The position numbers and the translations under genes are program-made. DNA of 64,000 bases from Dipteris shenzhenensis (Eukaryota > Polypodiophyta > Polypodiopsida > Gleicheniales): NCBI GenBank assembly GCA_047967505.1, contig CM106540.1; one strand, written 5' to 3'. This document shows positions 55,641 to 64,000 of the stretch, in pieces (position 1 is the stretch's first letter; every line of letters begins with the position of its first letter). The notes under the pieces were generated by a model, which saw only the letters and a list, made by a program, of their open reading frames with translations, did no database searches and was not told the DNA's origin.

Positions 55641-57239
55641 CTCAACTACAACAGATGCCACTATCTGCAAAATGGCATAAAAGATGGTCATGTTAATTTC
55701 AAGAGCTATTTGCAGCGCCTATTGGTCATACTCCAACCATTGATCCTGCCTTTATATGCTGCCATATCCAGTGTATATGATTATGTTACCATTCCAGGTA
55801 TGTTACTCTAATTCTTGCCCCCATGGGTATGAAGAACCAGTCTTTTCGAGAATGCAAATGTGTGCAATCAGAATTCGAATGCCAATTGGCCCTTCAATGG
55901 AGAAGAGCGCCCTCATGAGAGTACTTATTTCTATTTTTGACCTACATGCAAGGTGGGAGAGAGATGGCGGATGAATGCAAGGTGAATGAAGAATGCTACA
56001 TGAGATTCACAACAATAGCATAAGTTGATGATAGCATGTATTCATTGTCTAAGACATTATTAAACGGGGATAATGGTAAAAAATGAGGAAGTCCATACAA
56101 TAAAAAGCAAAAGCACCATATTTTAAGCCTTTAAAAAAATGAATATAAAGTGAATCTAGCAAAAAGACTAAGCAAATGCAAGGCAAACATCAACAAGTAT
56201 GTCTAATCACAATATCACAACATGTTTGGAATTCTTAATTCACAATTATACATTATAAAATAATTTGAAATCTATACTTTTAATAATTGACTTCTAAAGG
56301 AATTTGTAAATTAAATTTACAAACTTAAAGACTAAAGACTTTGTAGTAGTTGCCATTGTGCAAAAAGATTTGTAATTTGATAAGCATCATTTCAATAGAT
56401 CTATTTTGATTTCTTGAATATTAGTATATTTATTTGAATGTTGCAATGATAATGGAACCCATGGTGCATTAATATGTAGGTATTTTTCTTTTTGGGCCTA
56501 TAAGGTATACAAACATGTTTATGTTAATTAGATGTTTGTATCTGTTAGTTAGATTTTGTAATGCCAACTTAGAATTTTCATGTATTTATTAAATTTGGTC
56601 ATTGCGAGTGTTACAAATTTTCCAATGTTTCTTTTTTAATTTAATTCTGTATTGGCAACACAAGTAAGTGTTACTGTTTTTGTTTTATTCCGTATTGGCA
56701 GCAAGTAAGCATTATTGTACATGCATGTACCCTGTGTTTTCACCTATAGCTATTGCTCAGCATGGTGAATGTAATTTTTTAGAAGCTTCTCGAACAAGAT
56801 TTAGAATTTTGAACGAAAAGCAAATCTTAGTATGTTAGTATAAATATTTCAAATTCAAAAATGGAAAATCATAACGGATTTAAGTTTGTTAATCTCTATA
56901 CAAATCTGTATATTAAAAAAAAAAAGAAATAATGATACTCGAGATGTTTCACTATAGTTTATTTCTATTTAAGCACAATTAGTATTAGCTAATAAGAGAT
57001 TTACACTTTGCAATTTTTGTATACAAACAACTATGAATTAGTTGATAGTAATCTCGAACAAGATATGAAAAGTATCTGCAAATACAAAGAAGATTGTAAA
57101 GAGATAATGAGCAAGAGACAATTTCCAAAGTAGAGGAAGCAAACATGAACATGGAATCATATGGATAGAAAATGCACCAACGTATGGAATTCATAACAAT
57201 AATGACATCACGTCTTTTGTTGATAAGTACGTAACATGT
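55641..57239. other. AT-rich intergenic DNA, no gene seen
   Basis: No domain, LTR or splice-supported frame found. Open frames such as 55756-55974 and 56985-57194 have no recognisable content. Confidence 0.5.
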
Positions 57240-57837
57240 GACAAAAACCTACTCCCACCAAATATCAAGAGATTCAAACACACAAACATACATCTATATG
57301 CCACAAAAAAAGAACTAGCATTTGTAGATTCCAATATCCAAAGCCTCCACTAGATAAAACAATGATTCTAACCCCTTTAGATGCCAAAGATCTCCACATT
57401 AACAAAGCAATATACACAGAAATTGCTACGCATTTACACAGTATAGATACCAAAACAAGTACAACATTTGTCGAGTGGATTGATAATATTGGAATAGATA
57501 TATCAACATATATACTAGCAATATGATCACAAATAGGAAAGCCAGCATGATATTTTCACAAACACTTTCAATCCAAAAATGAGTTTTCTGTGGTAGTCGA
57601 ATATGGACATATAGTACATGATGGATCCATATTAACCATGACATACTGCACCTCATACATTACAAAAATGGATGATACAATAACAATTAGTCTTCAACAC
57701 ACAATTAAAAGTTGCAATATACAAGACAACAGTACTGTGTATGATATCGGCTACGAAAAATGGGAAACACGTTTTTACACGCACAACAAATGAGTGCACA
57801 ATTGGCATCTTTCATTACTCTATCCTGAGCTTCTACT

Positions 57838-59750
57838 TTATAAACATAAACAAACAAGAAAATACCTCATCCTTAAGCGAAAAAAACAACTGCAACATCT
57901 CCCCAGTGATTCATCACTAAATACACAAAAAGAGAAAACATGGATGACATTTGCGTTCCAACATTTGCAGCAGAATATAACTACGACAACGGCAACATTA
58001 AAAAAAGATGCAAACCAAGAATTATAAGATTTGTGAAATTCAACATCATCAAGGATCCAGAGAATTACTATCAAGAACAGTACTTTTATACTATCCTTTC
58101 AAAGGTGATGAAAATCATGAAGTACTAATACATGGTTCTTGGCAACAAGCCTATAATGCTAGCTATGACATTATACTATGAAATAAATCTTTGTACACAA
58201 AAAATATCAATGATGATCAAAAACTAGAAAAATCAAACATCCCATAAGCGAATAACTATGACATTGCTTATGCATAATTATGAGAACTTCAAAATGATTC
58301 GAGCTTTGAACAGTGAACAAAGGCAACTATTTGACGATGTTATGATACGAAAGAGGATTTATCCCCAATAGAGAAGATACATTTATTTCTCACTGGTGGA
58401 GCTGGTACAGGCAAAACATACCTTCTATTACTTATAGTCCAAGGCCTACTCCGATTTTATAACCGAACCATTTCAAATGTAGATTATGAGCTACTGCATG
58501 TATTAATGCTAGCTTACATAGGTAAAGCAACTTATAACATAAACGGACTCACTATACACTGTGCATTACATTTACCATTATAAACAAAAAACTTAACCTC
58601 TTTCTCAAGGGAAAAGCTTGACATATTGATCTGTCTTTATGTTTGAACAATTACAACTTATTGTCTTTGATGAAATCTCATTAGTAAGAAGACGTACATT
58701 GGATTTTGCAAACCTCTGTATGAGAACATTCAAAAGAAACCATTCAAAATACTTTGGAGATGTCGATGTCATCTGTTTTGGAGATTTATATCAAGCCAAA
58801 CCAGTAAGAGACAGCTGGGTATTCAAACTGGAGGCAGACTCATTACAAACAATGGCAAACACATACTGGCCCACAAAGCCACAATGTTATGAGCTCAAAA
58901 AAACAATGCGGCAAAATGATAATAATTTCATACACACATTAAACTCTTTCAGAAACTGCACACATACACCTGAGCAAGTACAATACATAAACCAATATTT
59001 ATTTGCGAGCCACCCAAAGACCATACTTTCTCCCACCTTTACTATACCAAATTTGAAACAAACAGACATAATGACAAAGTGTTCCACCAAGTAATAGGTA
59101 AAGAATACAATATCAAAGCAATCAATATATTTAATAATGCTAGTTATATCTCTAAAATTCTAAAAAATCCTAAAGCAATAGATGGACTATGCACAACTAT
59201 ACAAATCAAAGAAGGAATGCTAGTTGAATTATGTACAGGGAACATTAATCAACAAGATCGATTAGTTACTGGCGCAGATGGAGTTTTTATGACCATGTCC
59301 ACCTTCGACAATAACAACATTGTGTGGATTCAATTTCAGAACCCAAAAATTGGTAGTGAAACTCGCAAAAACAACTCTCAAGCATACACTACAAACATCA
59401 GTCGCAAATGGATACCCATATTCCGAATTACAAGGGAAATACAAATTGGCGTTTCCAAAGCAAATATCCTAACTCGACAACAATTCACGATCCAAGTAGT
59501 TGTTGCTAGAACAATAGATAGAGCACAAGGTCTAATGATGGATAAACTAGCTTTCTCACCAACAGAAATTCGCATGCACGGCCTTGCATACACAGCACTT
59601 TCACATGTTAAAATTATAGAAAATCTTTACTTACTTCTACCACTCCAACAACATCTCCTTGTAGACAAAGATGTTCACGAAGAAATGGAAAGACTAACAA
59701 CTCAATCAAAATGGGAAACATTAAATAACAAAATCCATCAACACACAAAA
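57838..59750 (+). pseudogene. Helitron PIF1-like DNA helicase
   Basis: The helicase would unwind the donor strand during rolling-circle transposition. Upstream reading includes LPSDSS and, near 57940-58200, KKRCKPRIIRFVKFNIIKDP with ENYYQEQ, then LIHGSWQQAYNA, the Helitron lead-in. Walker A is intact at 58396-58419 (GGAGTGKT), followed by LMLAYIGKATYNINGLTIHC. Frame 58639-59094 has Walker B (LIVFDEISLV), GDLYQAKPVRDSWVF and ELKKTMRQNDNNFIHTLN. Frame 59079-59909 has LVELCTGNINQQDRLVTGAD, ARTIDRAQGLMMDKLAFSPT (motif V) and GLAYTALSHVKIIENLYLL (motif VI). There the usual SRV is SHV, losing the arginine finger. Stops near 58300, 58584 and 58630 and a shift near 59090 make it a pseudogene, though a lightly damaged one. 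Confidence 0.82.
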
Positions 59751-59759
59751 ACAACTACA

Positions 59760-60385
59760 CCGATACAATCTTTAAACACAAGGTCATTGCATAAATACAA
59801 AGATGACATACAAGCCACAAAGTCATTTATGAACTCCGATATTATATGTTTACAAGAAACAAGAACTAAACACTGCCAACCATATATCACTCTGACTTCC
59901 AATATATAAACAATCACAACAGTTGTACCTTAGTACAAAACAACATTGTCATTGAAAATGCAAACAAAATTTCACTACATGGAATTGAAATCACGACTTC
60001 TAAAATCAAAACAAAACACGAAACATATGAAATTGTAAACATTTATTGACCACCATCTGAAAACACAAAAACATTCTTTCAATTACTACATACAAAATTA
60101 TCGTCAACTGCAGACTCTCTAAAAAAAATTCTCATAGGAGACTTCAATATTGACATGCTTCAAAAAACAAAAAAAACACAAAAGCTACAAGAGATTATGA
60201 ACACTTTCGGCTTCACACTTCAATGCCACCACATCACATCAATATATGGATCACAACTAGATGACATTTGGACTAACATAGCTAAAAAAAAAATGGATGT
60301 GGATCTGCAAATGCATATTGGTCAGTTCATTCTATAATCTGCATACATGTCGATAATTAACTCCCTAAAACAACCTTTTTAAAAC
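59760..60385 (+). pseudogene. endonuclease/exonuclease/phosphatase (AP-like) domain fused to the helicase
   Basis: In frame with the helicase end, the sequence reads SLNTRSLHKYKDDIQATKSF and NSDIICLQETRTKH; the Glu of LQET binds the catalytic metal. After a one-base frame change near 59905 it continues HGIEITTSKIKTKHETYEIV, NIY-stop-PPSENTKTFF, KKILIGDFNIDML (the GDFN motif, 60137-60154) and SQLDDIWTNIA. The last is the usual SxIDHIW segment with His replaced by Asp. The closing part near 60310-60385 has HVDN...LPKTTF. One TGA codon and one frame change are the only obvious breaks, so decay is recent compared with the retroelements here. Confidence 0.8.
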
Positions 60386-60539
60386 AAAACCAACTATTAA
60401 TCCGAAAAAGAACCAGCAAGCTAGGCCAATAATAGCATATCAATTTACTCGTATAAAAATTTAATCTTGACTTTGCATGTACAACACACTAACACAAAAG
60501 AATCCTTCCACTACGTACTCCTTCTCCATGGAACTTTAT

Positions 60540-61145
60540 TACATCAGTTGTACCTTAATGCAAAACAACTTTATTGTTAAAAAAGCAAAAAAAAATCGCT
60601 ATACGAAATTAAAATCACAACATCCAAACTCAAAACTAAACACAAATTATATGAAATTATAAACATTTATAGACCACCATCCACAATGAAAGTCAAAACA
60701 ATTATTCCCATTATCACACAAAAAATTATCGTGGACTACTACCGCACAAAAAAAACAAAAAAAGCTCCTATAGTGACATACTTTAAAAAGCCAAAAAACC
60801 ACTACCGCTACAACAAATTAAAAACAACTTCATCTACGCACTACAAATCCATCATAACACAACAACATATACATCACATCTATATCAATTTTGAAAAAGC
60901 TTACCTGTCATAAAAAAAGACTATGCAACTACATATGCATACTAGTTAGACCATTCCGTAGTCTACATACATGTCGACAATGAACTCCTTAAAACAACCT
61001 CTACAAATAATAATAAAAACCCATGTTGATAATCAACTCCCTAAAAAAATTAAAAAAAGGGGGGGGCAAACCCGACTATTAATTCGAGACAAAAGCCAGC
61101 AAAAATCTTCACTACCTACTCCTCAACCTTGAACCTTAATCCATA
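60540..61145 (+). pseudogene. second, partial copy of the endonuclease C-terminal region
   Basis: Starting near SCTLMQNNFIV at 60547, the sequence repeats 59910 onward with divergence (ITTSKLKTKHKLYEIINIYRPPS in a changing frame). The phrase NIYRPPS keeps the Arg codon that is a stop in the first copy. The GDFN segment is not recognisable, but the closing part is (LDHSVVYIHVDNELLKTT at about 60948-61005), retaining the Asp-His that the first copy has lost. The downstream phrase CACTAC(C/G)TACTCCT also recurs (60507 and 61112). The arrangement is a head-to-tail duplication of about 0.6 kb. Confidence 0.7.
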
Positions 61146-62434
61146 CACCTTCCATAAACCTTCTACCACCTCCACCTTTCTCAAAGCAGGGCCTCAGTGG
61201 AACCTCCAACTTGTTAGGGTAGTTAGCTTTCTGGGTTCATGAGAGCTCAAAAGTTCAAAACATCCCTTTAAGCCGCCTACAATAAACACCATTAAAAAAA
61301 GTAGCATCATACGACACTGCAACCTTATGACACACCACGCATAAAAACAATGAGCATATATATTCTAGACATAACCACTTCATCCTAAACATCAACCAAG
61401 ACATCATACTTACAATATGCAGAGCAAGCTAGTGTCTGCTAACAAAGGGAAAGTTCACATGTTCAAGTGAGACATCATTCTTGCAATAGACAGCTAACAG
61501 CTCTCCGCTAACCACTTTGTCTTTAACGTCAAGCCAAACAAATATCCAGATCAAGAACAAGACACAACAAGAACCGAAAAGCAAAGTGCATCCCAACTCC
61601 CTCATCTCCACATCAATCGCACTCATGTTCTTTTTCTCCTCCAGTAGCTCCTCTATTAACAACGAACTTCGAACGATGGTTGCAATACAACACTGTTTGC
61701 CTTCTATGTTTATATAGGCAAACACACAGTCAATGAATACCATCAATCGATATCCAAATAGAAGAGACTACACAAGCAACCTCGACAACCTTCTATGACT
61801 CCACACTCTTTCATATCAGTTGCATCCAACATCACACAACCGACCATACCATACATGACAGTAAATGCCATATACATTGCCTCGAACAGAAACATGCAAT
61901 AATAAACGGACATGTTGGATGCAAAGCTTCAAAGGAATAGCAAATTGGCACCGCAAGATTGGGTGATACCTCCACAAAGGAACTGCAAATGCAACCAAAA
62001 ACACATGGAGGCCAATAGAACAAAAAACACTACGATAGACACACCTATGCCTTTCCATAGAGCTGTATAGACGAGGGAGGAGGTTGGACCCGCCATAACA
62101 TGAGCAGATGCGAAAGAAATCGCTCAAATTTGCCAACATATAAGAGAGACAAAGTCACACTCGCCATCAAAATTGTGAAGAACAAAGATGAAGTTGCACC
62201 AACCATCAAGAGAGCGGAGCATGGAGAGCATGGAGCAAAACCAATGCGCAACAAGAGGAGAGCATGGAAGAAGAGGACGGCAATCCCAAGAGAATCCTCC
62301 AAGACAAAAAAGACTCAAACCTAAACTCTAACCACACTAACCTAGACACTCAACACTAACCTAAATCTCCTTTCCAAAGGCATAAGAGAAACTCCATCCA
62401 CCCAAAACCACCACTTTTCCTGGCAAAAATATCC
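61146..62434. other. intergenic, unrecognised minus-strand frames
   Basis: The minus frame 61429-61746 contains one strongly hydrophobic helix (LGCTLLFGSCCVLFLIWIFV) behind an acidic start, and 61816-62302 has two further hydrophobic frames. None matches a family I can name, and no splice-consistent structure is evident. Part of this stretch is likely the upstream region of the following gene. Confidence 0.4.
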
Positions 62435-62440
62435 TATAAA
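62435..62440 (+). promoter_or_regulatory. TATA box of the lumenal-protein gene
   Basis: TATAAA lies 66 bp upstream of the chosen ATG at 62506, within A-rich sequence. Start sites about 30 bp downstream would leave a 35-40 bp leader. An ATG pair at 62444-62449 is too close to the TATA box to be in the leader. Confidence 0.5.
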
Positions 62441-62505
62441 TCAATGATGGCCAAGCACGGGATGTGGATAAGGTCTGGCCGACAATTGGAAACCGAGGAT
62501 TTTCC

Positions 62506-62833
62506 ATGGCTTCCCCTTGTTGCCCTTCTCCTTACCCCCTCCTCTTCGCACCTTCCTCTACACCCTCTGCCCCTTGTCGTCCCCTACTCCTTTGCCAATC
62601 TTCCCTCGCCAAACCTCGGCTTGCTGAGGATACCTGCTCCTCCAGTTCCTTCAACAGACGTCACCTGCTGTCTCTCGCTTCTGGACTCCCCGCCGCTTCT
62701 GTCCTACTCTGTGACCCTGCATTCGGGCTTTTAGAAGCTGACGACGATGAGCAGCTCTTAGAGAAAGTGAAGGAGGATCGAAAGAAGAAGATTCAGAAAC
62801 GTGGAGAGCTCAACGCCTACAAGGAGGAAACAG
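62506..62833 (+). CDS. MPH2-like: first exon of a chloroplast thylakoid-lumen protein, MPH2 / 16.5 kDa lumenal family
   Basis: In Arabidopsis, MPH2 is a lumenal protein that helps maintain photosystem II under high light. The exon encodes a Ser/Pro-rich chloroplast transit peptide (residues 1 to about 45). A twin-arginine thylakoid signal follows (NRRHLLSLASG at residues 50-60, a hydrophobic core, then ALA-like AFG). The mature start EADDDEQLLEKVKEDRKKKI and QKRGELNAYKEETG is the segment I recognise from this family. The exon ends at AAACAG|GTATAG, leaving phase 1, which fits the family's ETG followed by a second exon. No later exon is visible up to 64000, so either a long intron leads out of the window or the gene is truncated. 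The family call is from memory of the conserved N-terminal segment. The start at 62506 is chosen over 62464 because transit peptides usually begin MAS. Confidence 0.65.
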
Positions 62834-63022
62834 GTATAGGTGAAGGCCATCGCTCCATCCGTTATTGGGCGCTACTAGGAGACAGCCAAGACGAGCCTGT
62901 TAATAGTTTTCTTCTGCTTCATAGATTATGTTTTCACGATGCGGTTCCAGCGATCCAAGCGGAAATTGTATGCGTACGCGCGCACAAATGCAGGACGTCC
63001 CCCCTTCACCCAAAGATGCACA

Positions 63023-63025
<3 letters not shown>

Positions 63026-63060
<35 letters not shown>
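63026..63060. repeat. (GA)n microsatellite
   Basis: About 17 GA units in the presumed first intron of the lumenal-protein gene. Frames crossing it encode Arg-Glu or Ser-Leu runs. Confidence 0.97.
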
Positions 63061-63062
<2 letters not shown>

Positions 63063-63334
63063 CTGATATTGGCAAGAGATTCAACAGGCAAAAGTGTACA
63101 AAGTTAGTTGGATCCAACAAGGGGAGGCCTCGCTTATATGTTACTCACAAAGGAACCACCAGTAGATTCGTTTCGCCTGATAGATCGAAAGAAGTTGCGA
63201 TGTGAGCCCGATGAGTAAGAGGCGGTTTTTTTAAACAGTGGACGAGCCCGTGATTGGTTTAAAAAGCGTTGATTCAAGTACTAGTGTCTGCCTTGGGCGT
63301 CTAGCGTAGCAGTCAAGGAATTTGCCGCGCGCCT

Positions 63335-63341
63335 TATAAAA
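63335..63341 (+). promoter_or_regulatory. isolated TATA-box-like sequence
   Basis: CCTTATAAAAGGGTC is a near-ideal plant TATA context, in locally GC-rich DNA. A + frame starts 79 bp downstream at 63420. It could be an intronic coincidence or a second promoter. Confidence 0.3.
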
Positions 63342-63419
63342 GGGTCATCGAAGAAGACATGATTGAAAGAAATTTGCCTTTATCTGCATGTAACAATGCT
63401 CAACATTGAATGAGAGGCC

Positions 63420-63710
63420 ATGCTTTATTCATGCGATGAATGGCTTTCAACTCTAGTGACATCTTGCGAAATGAAATGTACAGTAGCGAGGGACTTTTGG
63501 GGGCTTAAATTGCTAGGATTTCTCGAAGACATGAAGCTGCGTTGTAGTCCACAAGAATTGGTAGATGAGAGTGATGTTTTACTAGAGGATGACATCGTTG
63601 TTGCCACCCAGGCTAGTTAGCACTGTAGTCCACAAGAATTGGTAGATGAGAGTGATGTTTTACTAGAGGATGACATCGTTGTTGCCACCCAGACTAGTTA
63701 GCACTGGCAG
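63420..63710 (+). other. unrecognised 66-codon frame with an 81-bp tandem duplication
   Basis: The frame 63420-63620 encodes a soluble-looking, acidic-ended peptide (SPQELVDESDVLLEDDIVVA). The segment 63543-63623 is repeated at 63624-63704 with one visible change. The period is 27 codons and keeps the frame, but the repeat unit includes the TAG stop, so the second copy is downstream of the stop. No family recognised. Confidence 0.4.
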
Positions 63711-64000
63711 ACTTGAAGAACAAAAGATCTTTCCTTTGTTACATTGGTATCACCGCAAATTTCATTTGAGTAGGGAGGAGAAAGAGGCAAGGTGGAATAC
63801 ATTTAAGGAAGTACGGAAACGACCCCCCCTCCCCCTTTTTCCCGTCTCTTACCACCATTTCCCAAGCACACCTTGGTGAATAGACTATTATTCCATCCTC
63901 CGTCACGTGCACTAGTGGGCAGTTTTCCATGTGACGGGATGGCTCCGAGTAGCAATGGCCCAAGTAATAGCACCAAGTTTCGACAACAGGGTAGCATGAG

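Larger units (their letters stand above)
57240..61145 (+). mobile_element. Helitron2/Helentron-type element remnant (helicase fused to AP-type endonuclease)
   Basis: Helitrons are rolling-circle transposons; the Helitron2/Helentron class carries an AP-like endonuclease after the helicase. Here a PIF1-type helicase (about 57940-59700) runs in the same reading frame into an endonuclease (59775-60385). The endonuclease end is repeated (60540-61145). The HUH replication-initiator domain was not found; the sequence at 57240-57790 has protein-like patches (for example IKRFKHTNIHLYATKKELAF, a helicase-like phrase, and the 57590-57793 frame) I cannot place. Terminal hairpins were not identified. The + strand is visibly G-poor compared with neighbouring DNA. 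Confidence 0.72.

Noticed and set aside
57938-58074. Minus-strand hydrophobic frame within the helicase region
   Set aside because: It is the shadow of the Helitron helicase reading on the + strand.
62464-63066. 200-codon single-exon protein ending in an Arg-Glu run
   Set aside because: The conserved reading stops at a good donor site at 62833; the remainder is intron sequence ending in the GA microsatellite.
1-64000. tRNA, rRNA or organelle DNA insertions
   Set aside because: I looked for tRNA-like B-box phrases, rRNA blocks and recognisable chloroplast or mitochondrial genes and saw none; TGGTAT...GAGC matches are retroelement primer-binding sites.

Overview
The window looks like nuclear DNA of a land plant with a large, repeat-filled genome. 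My best guess is a gymnosperm, but only at the level of overall impression. The reasons are the dominance of old, broken LTR retrotransposons (Ty1/copia and Ty3/gypsy), LINE and hAT remnants, many long (CT/GA)n microsatellites, and plant-type split genes. There is no bacterial gene layout, operon, rRNA, tRNA or CRISPR array that I can see. Nearly every transposon reading frame is interrupted by stops and frameshifts, so most entries below are fossils.

Only two stretches look like functional host genes. One is a complete two-exon gene for a small single-pass membrane protein of unknown function (21860-22677, + strand, phase-0 intron). The other is the first exon of a gene for a chloroplast thylakoid-lumen protein resembling the MPH2 / 16.5 kDa lumenal family (62506-62833, + strand), with a transit peptide and a twin-arginine lumen signal; its later exons would lie beyond the window. 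A third, poorly understood candidate is a minus-strand gene remnant with a glycine-rich end (about 18370-20570), lying head to head with the first gene.

Layout. 1-4.1 kb: intergenic with a CT microsatellite. 4.1-8.5 kb: a 31-bp tandem repeat, a defective copia element (minus) with LTRs, PBS, PPT and gag only, butted against a gypsy integrase fragment, then a retropepsin fragment. 8.5-14.2 kb: degenerate transposon-like reading frames and a second copia-type LTR with PBS. 14.2-18.4 kb: LINE 3' remnant and long microsatellites, including a Z-DNA-prone tract. 18.4-23 kb: the host gene region. 23-33 kb: mostly intergenic, with a G-rich tract, a cluster of a GTAGCTACC motif and a second LINE tail. 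33-44.3 kb: a copia family present as two complementary halves in opposite orientation, a second copia fragment, and a complete nested non-autonomous LTR element with perfect target-site duplications. 44.3-47.8 kb: intergenic repeats. 47.8-52.6 kb: a gypsy element whose RNase H region runs directly into a hAT transposase remnant (52.6-54.1 kb). 54.5-55.6 kb: a third copia gag-protease fragment. 57.2-61.1 kb: a Helitron2/Helentron-type helicase-endonuclease remnant with a duplicated endonuclease end, the most unusual item in the window. 61.2-64 kb: intergenic sequence, then the lumenal-protein exon and a short promoter-like stretch.

The transposon parts do not work together as a system. They record successive insertions, internal tandem duplications and at least one probable inversion.
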